A stretch of DNA of 64,000 nucleotides. Origin: Nocardiopsis sp. JB363. GTDB taxonomy: Bacteria > Actinomycetota > Actinomycetes > Streptosporangiales > Streptosporangiaceae. How positions within the stretch are numbered: the first letter of the stretch is position 1; each line of letters starts with the position of its first letter. The position numbers and the translations under genes were made by a program. Location: assembly GCF_900143625.1 (NCBI RefSeq), contig NZ_FRFF01000103.1, positions 62,001-126,000 of the forward strand. Reading direction: 5' to 3'. The notes beneath the pieces were generated by a model. The model ran no database searches. It was not told the DNA's origin and saw only the letters and a program-made list of their open reading frames with translations. This document shows positions 34,498 to 42,975 of the stretch, piece after piece.

Positions 34498-36633
34498 GTG
34501 AGCACACGACTGGAACGCCCGACCCGGCGGTCACGCTGGTGGGTGGGGGCGGCGCTCCTGGTCGCCCTGGTGTGGATTCTCGGCGCGGGCCCTCTGGGGG
34601 CGTTCCTCGGCAAACTCGGCGAGGTCCAGACCAACGACCCCTCCGCCTTCCTCCCGGACGGCTCCGAGTCCACCGAGGTCGACCGCATCGCCGAGGACTT
34701 CGACCGCGCCGACACCGTCCCCGCCATCGTCGTCCTCTCCGGTGACGACGACCTCACCGAACCCCGACTCGGTGAGGTGGGCGTGCTCGCCGAACGCATC
34801 GGCGAGGAACCCTGGGCCGCCGAACAGGTCGTGGGCCCCATCCCCGGCACGGAGGACCCCTCCGTCGCCCAGCTCATCGTGCCCATCGACAACACCTACG
34901 ACACCGGCGACTCCGTGGACGCACTACGGGCCCTGCTCGCGGACGAGGCCGTCGACGGGCTCGAAGCCCAGGTCACCGGTCCGGCCGGTTACGCCGCCGA
35001 CCTCGTCGCGGCCTTCGGCGGCATCGACTCCACCCTGCTGCTGGTCGCCGTCGCCGCCGTCCTGGTCATCCTCATCGCGGTCTACCGATCACCGCTGCTG
35101 CCGATCCTGGTCGTCGTCGCCTCCCTGCTGGCCCTCGGCCTGTCCGGAGCCCTGGTCTATCTCGCCGCCGACATCGGCCTGGTCAGTCTGAACGGTCAGA
35201 GCCAGGGCATCCTCTTCATCCTCGTGGTGGGCGCCTGTACCGACTACGCGCTCTTGCTCGTGGCCCGCTACCGCGAGGAACTCGCCGCCCGTGAGCACGT
35301 GCCCGAGGCGGTCATGGCCGCGGTCCGCGGCGTGACCGGGCCCGTCCTGGCCTCCGGCGGCACCGTCATCCTCGGCCTCCTCTGCCTTTTGGCGGCCGAC
35401 CTCAACTCCACCAGCAGCCTCGGCCCCGTGGTCGCCATCGGCATCGTCGCCGCGATGCTCTCCGCGATGACCTTCCTGCCCGCCGCCCTGGCACTGTGCG
35501 GCCGCGCCGCCTTCTGGCCCACCGCCCCGCACCACTCCCAGCACGAGGAGGGTCAGACCACGGACCGAGTCATCGAGCAGCACCCCTTCTGGGGGCGGAT
35601 CACCCGCGTCGTCGCCGCCCGCCCCCGTGCCCTGTGGCTGGGCACCACCGCCCTGCTGATCGCCGCCGCCGTGTTCGCGCCCCAGTTCAGCGCCGAGGGC
35701 ACCGGCCAGGACGAGGTCTTCCGCACCGAGGTCGAGGCCGTCGACGGGCAGGAAACCCTCGAACGCGGCTTCGGCACCGACTCCAGCGCCGCCCCCGCCA
35801 TGGTGGTCGCCGACGCCGACCACCTCGACGAGATCATCGCCGCCGCCGAGGACACCCCCGGGGTGGAGACCGCCACGGCCATGACCGAGCCGGGTCCCCC
35901 CGGCGCCGAGGGTCCGGTCCTTCAGGAGGACGGGCGCGTCCTGGTCGAGGCCACCCTGGAAGCCGCCCCCGAGACCACCGCGGCCGTCGACACCATCCGT
36001 GACCTGCGAGAGAACGTGCGCGAGGTGCGGGGCGCCGATGCCCTGGTCGGTGGAGTCAGCGCCACCGACCTCGACACCCGCGAGACCGCCCAGCGCGACT
36101 TCACGGTCGTGGTGCCGCTGGTGCTGCTGGTCGTGTTCCTGGTGCTGATCCCGCTGCTGCGCTCCCTGGTGGCCCCACTGCTGCTCATGGCGGTCAACGT
36201 GCTCTCGTTCGCCACCGCGCTCGGCGTGGGCACCCTGGTGTTCGACCACGTCCTGAAGCTGCCCGGGGCCGACCCGGTGGTGCCGCTGTTCGCGTTCGTG
36301 TTCCTGGTCGCGCTCGGTATCGACTACAGCATCTTCCTGATGTCCCGGGCCCGGGAGGAGACCCTCGTCCATGGGCACCGGGAGGGCATCCTGCGGGCGC
36401 TCACCGTCACCGGTGGTGTGATCACCTCCGCCGGCGTGGTGCTGGCGGCGACCTTCGCGGCCCTCGCGGTGATCCCCCTGCTGTTCCTGCTCCAGTTGGC
36501 CTTCCTGGTCGCCTTCGGTGTGCTGGTCGACGCCCTGATCGTGCGTACCCTGCTCATCCCGGCGCTGTCCCTGGACGTGGGCCCGCGCCTGTGGTGGCCC
36601 GGCCGCGCCGGCCGGTCGAGAGAGAACCACTAA
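34498..36633 (+). CDS. MMPL/RND-family membrane exporter
   Basis: 711 residues from GTG 34498 (GGAAGGA about 9 bases upstream). An in-frame ATG at 34435 lies among the palindromes and would add an atypical leader. The fold is a duplicated RND: one helix (about 16-36), a first extracellular domain, five helices (from about 180), a cytoplasmic loop around residue 350, then the same again with helices from about 535. Charged residues within the helices (VVGACTDYALLLVARYREEL and ALGIDYSIFLMSRAREE) are the proton-relay motifs. MMPL pumps export lipids or drugs. The cargo is unknown. It ends 4 bases inside the convergent aminotransferase gene. Confidence 0.92.
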   Translation: MSTRLERPTRRSRWWVGAALLVALVWILGAGPLGAFLGKLGEVQTNDPSAFLPDGSESTEVDRIAEDFDRADTVPAIVVLSGDDDLTEPRLGEVGVLAERIGEEPWAAEQVVGPIPGTEDPSVAQLIVPIDNTYDTGDSVDALRALLADEAVDGLEAQVTGPAGYAADLVAAFGGIDSTLLLVAVAAVLVILIAVYRSPLLPILVVVASLLALGLSGALVYLAADIGLVSLNGQSQGILFILVVGACTDYALLLVARYREELAAREHVPEAVMAAVRGVTGPVLASGGTVILGLLCLLAADLNSTSSLGPVVAIGIVAAMLSAMTFLPAALALCGRAAFWPTAPHHSQHEEGQTTDRVIEQHPFWGRITRVVAARPRALWLGTTALLIAAAVFAPQFSAEGTGQDEVFRTEVEAVDGQETLERGFGTDSSAAPAMVVADADHLDEIIAAAEDTPGVETATAMTEPGPPGAEGPVLQEDGRVLVEATLEAAPETTAAVDTIRDLRENVREVRGADALVGGVSATDLDTRETAQRDFTVVVPLVLLVVFLVLIPLLRSLVAPLLLMAVNVLSFATALGVGTLVFDHVLKLPGADPVVPLFAFVFLVALGIDYSIFLMSRAREETLVHGHREGILRALTVTGGVITSAGVVLAATFAALAVIPLLFLLQLAFLVAFGVLVDALIVRTLLIPALSLDVGPRLWWPGRAGRSRENH

Positions 36634-37415
36634 AGCGGGTCGCCCGCCAGTTCCCGATAGGCCCGGGCGAGCCTGCCCAAGGTCTCGGGACGGGGCAGAT
36701 GCACACCGTCCACCGCCGCCACGGGGCGCACCCCCGTGGCGGCGTTGGTGATGAACGCTCCCGCCATCCGGGTGGCCGCGACCGCCGCGAGCGGGCGGGT
36801 GGAGACCGGGATGCCGAGCGTCTGAGCCGCTCGACCCACCAGCTCCATGGTCACCCCCGGCAGGCAGGGGGCCTGCGGCCACACCAGCCCCGATCCGTCC
36901 AGGAACCCGATGTTCCAGGTCGGGCCCTCCGAGAGCCGACCGTCCACTCCGACGAAGAGCGCGTCGTCGAACCCGTCCAGCTGCGCGGCGCGACGCTGCC
37001 GGATCGACCCGAACAGCGCGGTGCTCTTCACCGTCGGGCTGTCCCTGCTGTACGGACGGATGCCCAGGCGCACCGGTTCGGGTTCGGAGGTCGGCGCGGG
37101 CCGGGTGGAGACGAGGATCTGGGGAAGGGAACGGCCGGCCGGGTGGGCCAGGTCCAGGGACGGATCGTAGACGGTGACCCGCACGATCGAGGGGGAGGGG
37201 CGGGCGCGGGCCGCGCGCCGGGCGAGCTCCCGTACACGCGCGATGTCGAGATCGGTCCCGAAGAGGGCCGCGCAGTCACGGTTCAACCGTTCGATGTGCA
37301 GCGGTAGGCCGCGCACGCGCAGATCCGTGACCAGCATGGTCGTGAAGTGTCCGTAGCCCTGGAGGGCGAGGCCGGAGAGTTCTCCCGTGCTGACGGGACG
37401 TCCGTTCAGTTCCAT
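36630..37415 (-). CDS. Class IV (fold type IV) PLP aminotransferase or aminodeoxychorismate-lyase-like
   Basis: 261 residues, short and complete for aminodeoxychorismate lyase or branched-chain aminotransferase relatives. The PLP lysine is probably in TVKSTALFG (about residue 130), and the cofactor-binding glutamate in DGRLSEGPTWNIGFL. The C-terminal ITNAATGVRPVAAVDG is a family feature. The reaction cannot be named from sequence alone. It follows the GntR gene by 52 bases on the same strand and may be read with it. The ribosome site is poor. Confidence 0.8.
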   Translation of the reverse strand: MELNGRPVSTGELSGLALQGYGHFTTMLVTDLRVRGLPLHIERLNRDCAALFGTDLDIARVRELARRAARARPSPSIVRVTVYDPSLDLAHPAGRSLPQILVSTRPAPTSEPEPVRLGIRPYSRDSPTVKSTALFGSIRQRRAAQLDGFDDALFVGVDGRLSEGPTWNIGFLDGSGLVWPQAPCLPGVTMELVGRAAQTLGIPVSTRPLAAVAATRMAGAFITNAATGVRPVAAVDGVHLPRPETLGRLARAYRELAGDPL

Positions 37416-37467
37416 AAGGGGCCCATTCTGGCACCTGGGACCCCGCCGAAGCGGGGAGTCGACCGGC

Positions 37468-38175
37468 TCAGTTCTTCGCGGTCCGCTCCATCTCGGTGAA
37501 GGCCGTGGTCAGCTGCTCCTCCGAGGTGGCCAGGTACTCCGACAGTTCCTCTGCGGCGGTCTCGGTGTCCCCGGCCGCCAACGCCAAGTGGATCCGCCGG
37601 TTCCACGGCAGGTAGGGATCGTGGAACTCCCGGGGCGCGGCCATCACGTGGAAGACCAGCCGCGTCTCGGCCAGGACCTGGCGCATGAACTCGTTGATCC
37701 GGGCGCTCTGGGCCAGTGCGCCCAACGCCTCGTGGAAGTGCATGTTGGCGCTGCCCATGCGCCACCAGTCCGCCTCGGCGCGCGCCGCCTCACCCGCTTC
37801 GACGGCCGCCCCGACCGCCCTGACGAGGGGTTCCGGTGCCCGCGCGGCGCCGCGCACGGCGGGTAGCTCCAAGGCTCGCCGGGCCTTGAACAGGTCCCGG
37901 ACGTCCTCGCCATCGGGGTGGGCCACGAATACGCCCCGGTGCATGCGGTGCACCAGCAGACGCTCCCGGCTCAGCAACCGGAACGCCTCGCGCAACGTGT
38001 TCCGGGAGACCTCGTACTTGCGGCTGAGCTTCTCCTCGGACAGGCGCACGCCGGGTGCCAGTTCACCGTCGATGACGAAGGCGCGGAGCATGTCGGCGAC
38101 ACGTTCGGCCTGGCTGGTGGCGTGCACCATCGCGGGTGCCGGCAGCCGGTCGATGTGGTCGTCGGTCGCCGTCAC
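37468..38175 (-). CDS. GntR family regulator with FCD domain (FadR subfamily)
   Basis: 235 residues from GTG 38175 (GGGGAG 6 bases upstream). The N-terminal winged helix shows SEEKLSRKYEVSRNTLREAF and LLSRERLLVHRMHRGVFVAH. The C-terminal FCD domain has a conserved metal-binding set in ANMHFHEALGALA, TRLVFHVM and NRRIHLALAAGD. It is divergent from the 5-oxoproline operon across 187 bases that contain a FadR-type operator, so it is the likely local repressor, responding to 5-oxoproline or a related acid. Confidence 0.9.
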   Translation of the reverse strand: MTATDDHIDRLPAPAMVHATSQAERVADMLRAFVIDGELAPGVRLSEEKLSRKYEVSRNTLREAFRLLSRERLLVHRMHRGVFVAHPDGEDVRDLFKARRALELPAVRGAARAPEPLVRAVGAAVEAGEAARAEADWWRMGSANMHFHEALGALAQSARINEFMRQVLAETRLVFHVMAAPREFHDPYLPWNRRIHLALAAGDTETAAEELSEYLATSEEQLTTAFTEMERTAKN

Positions 38176-38293
38176 ACGTAGCTCCCCGCTGCTCGCCCGC
38201 GCCCGGCGGGGCGCGGTGGTGCCACCAATGTTACGCAGCGGAGTCGAGGAGTTTTTACCGGACTGCCCTTTATCGGCACCCGTCGATTGCAGT

Positions 38294-38306
38294 ATTGTTC
38301 AACAAT
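38294..38306. promoter_or_regulatory. FadR-type GntR operator before the 5-oxoproline operon
   Basis: ATTGTT-C-AACAAT is a perfect 6+1+6 inverted repeat. Its core TTGTTCAACAA fits the T-N-G-T-N3-A-C-N-A pattern of FadR-subfamily GntR proteins. It overlaps a TATTGT -10-like hexamer (38293-38298) and lies about 57 bases before the transporter ATG and 119 bases before the divergent GntR GTG. Confidence 0.7.
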
Positions 38307-38362
38307 CCAACGATGAGGTTGGCCACATCCCAGCTCCTTCAGTCACCCACGGAGAGTTCCCC

Positions 38363-39619
38363 ATGAGCGACCAGCCCCCGACGCCACCACCCGCTCCGGT
38401 GCGTCCCCGCTTCGGTCGCGTGGTGCTGAGCAGCAGCCTGCTCGGCGCCATGTTCCTGATGGCCACCAGCGCCATCGGTCCCGGTTTCATCACCCAGACG
38501 ACCACCTTCACCGCACAACTCGGCGCGGCGTTCGCCTTCGCCATCCTGGTGTCGATCCTGGTGGACATCGCCGTTCAGCTGAACGTCTGGCGGGTCATCG
38601 GCGTCTCGAACATGCGCGCCCAGGACCTGGCCAACAAGGTCCTCCCGGGCGCCGGCTACGTGCTCGCCGTCCTCATCGTCTTCGGCGGCCTGATCTTCAA
38701 CGTCGGGAACATCGCCGGTACCGGGCTCGGCCTCGACGCCATGATCGGACTCGACCCGCGCATCGGCGCGGTCGTCTCCGCCTTGATCGGCGTCGTCATC
38801 CTGGCCAGCAAGAAACTGGGCCTGGCCCTGGACCGTGTGCTGGTGGTCCTCGGCGTGCTGATGATCGCCCTCACCCTGTACGTGGCCATCGTCTCCGACC
38901 CGCCGGTCGGCGAGGCCCTGCGACAGTCCGTCATGCCCGAGGCCGCCAGCGGCGACCTCTTCCTCGCCACCATCACCATCATCGGCGGCACCGTCGGCGG
39001 TTACATCACCTACGCGGGCGCGCACCGCCTCATCGAACGGGGCAACGGCGGCCGCGAGAACATCGCCGCCATCACCCAGACCTCCGTCACCGGCATCATC
39101 GTCACCGGTGTCATGCGCGTCGTCCTGTTCCTCGCGATCCTGGGGGTCGTCGCCGGCGGGGTCGACATCATGCAGTCCGCGAACCCCTCCGCGGAGGCCT
39201 TCTACCAGGCGGCGGGCGAAGTGGGCATGCGGCTGTTCGGCATGATCATGTGGGCGGCCGCGGTCAGTTCCGTCATCGGCGCCTCCTACACCTCGATCTC
39301 CTTCGTCACGACGTTCTCGCCGTGGTTGGAGCGGCACAAGGGCAAGCTGGTCACCGCCTTCATCGGCGTCTCCCTGGTCGTCTTCCTGGTCTCCGGTCAG
39401 GCCCCGAACACGCTCCTGGTCCTCGCCGGCGCCCTCAACGGCGTCATCCTGCCGGTCGGTCTCGGGCTGCTGCTGTGGGTGGCCTGGCGCCACTCGGCGA
39501 CCCTGCTCGACGGCTACCGGTACCCGCGTTGGCTGCTGGTCATCGGCGTGCTCGCCTGGGCCCTCACCGTCTACATGGCCGTGAATTCCCTGGGCGCCAT
39601 CGGCGCGCTCTGGCAGTAG
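38363..39619 (+). CDS. NRAMP-family transporter of the 5-oxoproline cluster (YcsG-like)
   Basis: 418 residues, about 11 membrane helices. The first helix reads SAIGPGFITQTTTFTAQLGA. The metal-binding DPGN motif of true NRAMP manganese/iron carriers is replaced by GPGF, as in the YcsG branch that lies with pxp genes. Import of 5-oxoproline or a related organic acid is therefore more likely than metal uptake, by inference from context. GGAGAG precedes the ATG. pxpA follows 41 bases later. A longer frame open to the left overlaps the GntR gene in antisense. Confidence 0.85.
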   Translation: MSDQPPTPPPAPVRPRFGRVVLSSSLLGAMFLMATSAIGPGFITQTTTFTAQLGAAFAFAILVSILVDIAVQLNVWRVIGVSNMRAQDLANKVLPGAGYVLAVLIVFGGLIFNVGNIAGTGLGLDAMIGLDPRIGAVVSALIGVVILASKKLGLALDRVLVVLGVLMIALTLYVAIVSDPPVGEALRQSVMPEAASGDLFLATITIIGGTVGGYITYAGAHRLIERGNGGRENIAAITQTSVTGIIVTGVMRVVLFLAILGVVAGGVDIMQSANPSAEAFYQAAGEVGMRLFGMIMWAAAVSSVIGASYTSISFVTTFSPWLERHKGKLVTAFIGVSLVVFLVSGQAPNTLLVLAGALNGVILPVGLGLLLWVAWRHSATLLDGYRYPRWLLVIGVLAWALTVYMAVNSLGAIGALWQ

Positions 39620-39660
39620 GACCTCCCGAATCGAGCAACAGGAACCGAAGGAGCACCGTT

Positions 39661-40422
39661 TTGCACATCGACCTCAACTCCGACCTCGGTGAGAGCTTCG
39701 GCCGCTGGGAACTCGGCGACGACAAGGCCCTGCTGTCCATCGTCACCAGCGCCAACGTGGCCTGTGGCTTCCACGCCGGTGACCCCTCCACCCTGCGCCG
39801 CACCACCGCCGAGGCCGCGGCCCGCGGAGTGGCCATCGGCGGCCACGTCGCCTACCGCGACCTCGCCGGGTTCGGCCGCCGCTTCATGGACGTTCCCCCC
39901 ACCGAACTCACCGACGAGGTGCTCTACCAGCTCGGCGCCCTCTCGGTCTTCGCCCGCCTGAGCGGCCAGAGCCTTCGGTACGTCAAACCGCACGGGGCCC
40001 TCTACAACGCGATCGTCCACCACGAGGAACAGGCCGCCGCCGTGGTCGAGGCCGTCCGCGCCTTCGACCCCGAGCTGCCCGTGCTGGGCCTGCCCGGCTC
40101 CCGCTTCCTGGAGAAGGCGGAGCGGGCGGGCCTGCCCACCTACCGGGAGGCCTTCGCCGACCGCGCCTACACCCCCGAGGGCACCCTCGTCTCGCGCCGC
40201 GAGGCCGGCTCCGTGCTGCACGACCCCGACGCCATCGCCGCCCGCTGCCTGCGCATCGCCCGGAGCGAACCCATCACCGCGATCGACGGCACCGAGATCC
40301 TGGTCGAGGCCGACTCCCTGTGCGTGCACGGCGACAGCCCCGGCGCCGTGGAGATCGCCCGTGCCGTCGCCGAACGGTTGCGCGCGGAGGGGATCACCGT
40401 GGCCCCCTTCACCGCCGCCTGA
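39661..40422 (+). CDS. pxpA: 5-oxoprolinase subunit A (LamB/YcsF family)
   Basis: 253 residues from TTG 39661, with GAAGGAG 7 bases upstream. Signals are HIDLNSDLGESFGRWELGDD, VTSANVACGFHAGDPSTLRR, IGGHVAYRDLAGFGRRFMDV and VKPHGALYNAIV. PxpA acts with PxpB and PxpC as the ATP-dependent prokaryotic 5-oxoprolinase, opening 5-oxo-L-proline to glutamate. The final part, ILVEADSLCVHGDSPGAVEI, is strongly conserved. It is followed by pxpB after 61 bases. Confidence 0.95.
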   Translation: MHIDLNSDLGESFGRWELGDDKALLSIVTSANVACGFHAGDPSTLRRTTAEAAARGVAIGGHVAYRDLAGFGRRFMDVPPTELTDEVLYQLGALSVFARLSGQSLRYVKPHGALYNAIVHHEEQAAAVVEAVRAFDPELPVLGLPGSRFLEKAERAGLPTYREAFADRAYTPEGTLVSRREAGSVLHDPDAIAARCLRIARSEPITAIDGTEILVEADSLCVHGDSPGAVEIARAVAERLRAEGITVAPFTAA

Positions 40423-40483
40423 CCCGAACCACCACCATCCGGGGCCCTACACCCGCCCCGACCGGTCAGATTTGGAGCAGTCC

Positions 40484-41095
40484 TTGCGCGTCCTGAACTG
40501 CGCGGACACCGGGGTCCTGGTCGAGGTCGCAGACCTCGCCCAGGTCATCGCCCTGGGCACCGCCCTGGAGGCGTCCCCGCTTCCCGGCGTCACCGACGTC
40601 GTCCCCGCCGCACGCACGGTCCTGCTGCGGTTGTCGCCCGGCACCGATCCCGGCAGGGTCGCCGCCGCCGTCACCGAGATCCCCCTGGCCGTGGACATCG
40701 GTCAGGGGACGGGGGAGACCGTCACCATCCCGGTGCACTACGACGGTGAGGACCTCGCCGACATCGCCGAACTCATCGGGCTGTCCCCGCGCGAGGTCGT
40801 CCGAGCGCACACCGCCGCCACCTGGACCGTCGCCTTCTGCGGGTTCGCGCCCGGCTTCGGCTACATGGTCGGTGACGACCCCCGGTTCCGGGTGCCACGA
40901 CGCGGCGAGGCGCGCACCCGGGTCCCCAAGGGATCGGTGGCGTTGGCCGGCGAGTTCACCGGCCTGTACCCGCGCAGCTCGCCCGGTGGTTGGCAGCTCT
41001 TGGGCCGCACCGACGCCGTCACCTGGGACCTGGAACGCGACCCGCCGGGGCTGCTGCGGCCCGGGGTGCGCGTGCGCTTCGAGGAGGCCGCGTGA
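40484..41095 (+). CDS. pxpB: 5-oxoprolinase subunit B (KipI-like)
   Basis: 203 residues from TTG 40484 (GGAG 6 bases upstream; an in-frame ATG at 40361 lies inside pxpA). Family signals are TVTIPVHYDGEDLADIAELI, TWTVAFCGFAPGFGYM and RVPRRGEARTRVPKGSVAL, then LYPRSSPGGWQLLGRT. Bacillus KipI was first seen as a kinase inhibitor; later work showed the pair to be part of 5-oxoprolinase. The stop overlaps the pxpC start (GTGA). Confidence 0.94.
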   Translation: MRVLNCADTGVLVEVADLAQVIALGTALEASPLPGVTDVVPAARTVLLRLSPGTDPGRVAAAVTEIPLAVDIGQGTGETVTIPVHYDGEDLADIAELIGLSPREVVRAHTAATWTVAFCGFAPGFGYMVGDDPRFRVPRRGEARTRVPKGSVALAGEFTGLYPRSSPGGWQLLGRTDAVTWDLERDPPGLLRPGVRVRFEEAA

Positions 41096-41952
41096 GCTCC
41101 CTGGAGATCGTGGCCACCGGGCCCATGACCACCGTGCAGGACACCGGACGGTTCGGCCACGCCGCACTCGGGGTGGGCCGGTCGGGTGCCGCCGACGCGC
41201 GCTCCCACGCTCTGGCCAACCGCGTCCTCGCCAACCCACCGGAGGCGGCGACCCTGGAGGTCACCCTCGGGGGTCTGCGCGTGCGCGCCCGTGGCCCGGT
41301 CACCGTCACCGTGACCGGAGCCGAGACACCCGTGAAGGTCGACGGTCGGGGTGCCGCCGTCAACGAGGTCCTGCACCTGCCCGACGGAGCCGAACTCTCC
41401 CTCGGTACCCCGGCCCGGGGGCTGCGCACCTACCTCGCCGTGCGCGGAGGCATCGACGTGGCGCCCGTGCTGGGTTCGCGCAGCACCGACGTGCTCGCCG
41501 GACTCGGCCCCGACGTCCTCGAACCGGGCGACCTGCTGCCCGTCGGCCCGGTCCCCGAGGACCCACCGCTCCTGGACCACGTGCCCACCGCCCCGATCGG
41601 CGCCGAAGAGGTGCGGCTGCGGGTGCGCCTCGGTCCCCGTGAGGACTGGTTCACCGAACGGGCCCATCGCACATTGCTCGACGACGCCTACGAGGTGACC
41701 CCGCGCAGCGACCGGGTCGGCGCCCGCCTGGCCGGCCCCGTCCTGGAACGTTCGCACGAGGGCGAACTCCCCAGCGAGGGCATGGTGCCCGGCGCCTTGC
41801 AGGTGCCGCCCGACGGTGAGCCCGTCCTGTTCCTCGCCGACCACCCCGTCACCGGCGGCTACCCGGTCATCGCCGTGGTGTGTTCGGCGGACCTGCCCAT
41901 CGCCGCCCAGGCCCGCCCCGGCACCCGCGTCCGCTTCGTCCCGTGGAGGTAG
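41092..41952 (+). CDS. pxpC: 5-oxoprolinase subunit C (KipA-like)
   Basis: 286 residues from GTG 41092, overlapping pxpB. Signals are [40 protein letters not shown], the later [19 protein letters not shown] and [20 protein letters not shown]. The 4-base overlap supports equal expression with PxpB, its complex partner. The next gene starts 5 bases after the stop. Confidence 0.94.
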   Translation: MSSLEIVATGPMTTVQDTGRFGHAALGVGRSGAADARSHALANRVLANPPEAATLEVTLGGLRVRARGPVTVTVTGAETPVKVDGRGAAVNEVLHLPDGAELSLGTPARGLRTYLAVRGGIDVAPVLGSRSTDVLAGLGPDVLEPGDLLPVGPVPEDPPLLDHVPTAPIGAEEVRLRVRLGPREDWFTERAHRTLLDDAYEVTPRSDRVGARLAGPVLERSHEGELPSEGMVPGALQVPPDGEPVLFLADHPVTGGYPVIAVVCSADLPIAAQARPGTRVRFVPWR

Positions 41953-41957
41953 AACCC

Positions 41958-42740
41958 ATGAGTTCCGAGAACCTACTGTCGCCCGCCGAAGCCCGGGAGC
42001 TGTTCCGCGGCGGACGGCGCGTGCCCACCTCCGGCTACAGCCACGGGTTCGCCCAGGCCAACCTGCTGTGCCTGCCGCGCGACCTCGCCTTCGACTTCCT
42101 GCTGTTCGCCCAGCGCAACCCGAAGTCCTGTCCGGTCCTGGACGTCACCGAACCCGGCGAGGTGTCCGCGTCGGTGTTCGACGGCGACCTGCGCACCGAC
42201 CTGCCCGCCTACCGCGTGTACCGCGACGGGAAGTACGTCGAGGAACGCGCCGACGTCACCGACCTGTGGCGCGAGGACCTGGTGTCGTTCCTCATCGGGT
42301 GCAGCTTCACGTTCGAGACCCCACTGTTGGAGGCCGGAGTGCCGGTCCGGCACATCGAGGCGGGCACCAACGTCGCCATGTACGAGACGAACCGGGCCTG
42401 CCGTCCCGCCGGTCGGTTCTCCGGCCCGCTCGTGGTGTCGATGCGCCCCGTCCCCGCCGACCGGGTCGCCGACGCGGTCCGGATCACCTCCCGCTACCCG
42501 GCGGTGCACGGCGCCCCCGTACACGTGGGCGACCCGTCGGCCCTGGGCATCGCCGACCTGTCCAGGCCGGACTACGGCGACCCGGTGGAGGTCCGAGAGG
42601 GCGAGATCCCCGTCTTCTGGGCCTGTGGGGTCACCCCGCAGGCCGCGGTGATGGCCTCGGCCCCGGAGTTCGCCATCGGCCACGCCCCGGGCCACATGGC
42701 CATCACCGACGTCCGCGACTCCACCTACCAGGTCCCCTGA
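41958..42740 (+). CDS. DUF1445 protein (YcsI-like, putative hydro-lyase or D-glutamate cyclase)
   Basis: 260 residues. Signals are [54 protein letters not shown] and [15 protein letters not shown], with PGHMAITDV near the end. Automatic pipelines call this a hydro-lyase. A mammalian relative forms 5-oxo-D-proline from D-glutamate, so a role in making or clearing 5-oxoproline fits the operon better; that is inference. It is the last gene of the GntR-controlled operon. It faces a small membrane-protein gene on the other strand. Confidence 0.88.
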   Translation: MSSENLLSPAEARELFRGGRRVPTSGYSHGFAQANLLCLPRDLAFDFLLFAQRNPKSCPVLDVTEPGEVSASVFDGDLRTDLPAYRVYRDGKYVEERADVTDLWREDLVSFLIGCSFTFETPLLEAGVPVRHIEAGTNVAMYETNRACRPAGRFSGPLVVSMRPVPADRVADAVRITSRYPAVHGAPVHVGDPSALGIADLSRPDYGDPVEVREGEIPVFWACGVTPQAAVMASAPEFAIGHAPGHMAITDVRDSTYQVP

Positions 42741-42746
42741 GAAGGC

Positions 42747-42833
42747 TCACGGACAGAGGAAATTGTCGTTGAACCAGGCCAGCAGCAGGATCAAGAGCAC
42801 GAGTATGACGACGTTGGCAAGCCGGTCGGGCAC
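42747..42833 (-). CDS. 28-residue single-helix membrane microprotein
   Basis: A short frame from GTG 42833 to TGA 42747-42749 reads VPDRLANVVILVLLILLLAW and then FNDNFLCP. AAGGAGG lies 4 bases before the start, among the best ribosome sites in the window. The peptide is a short charged start, one hydrophobic helix of about 16-17 residues and a polar end with a cysteine. This is the pattern of real small membrane proteins; a chance frame would rarely combine a full Shine-Dalgarno with such a helix. The function is unknown. It ends 6 bases beyond the convergent DUF1445 stop. Confidence 0.6.
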   Translation of the reverse strand: MPDRLANVVILVLLILLLAWFNDNFLCP

Positions 42834-42975
42834 TGTGCCTCCTTATGGGCCGGAGCCGACAAGGGACTGTTCTACCGGTCCCCGTCCGGACCCCGAGGGC
42901 TTTGGCCACCACCGGTCAACCGCACGAACCCGCCACGGTGGAGGCCTCGGCCTGGCACAATGCCCGGCCCCTCGG

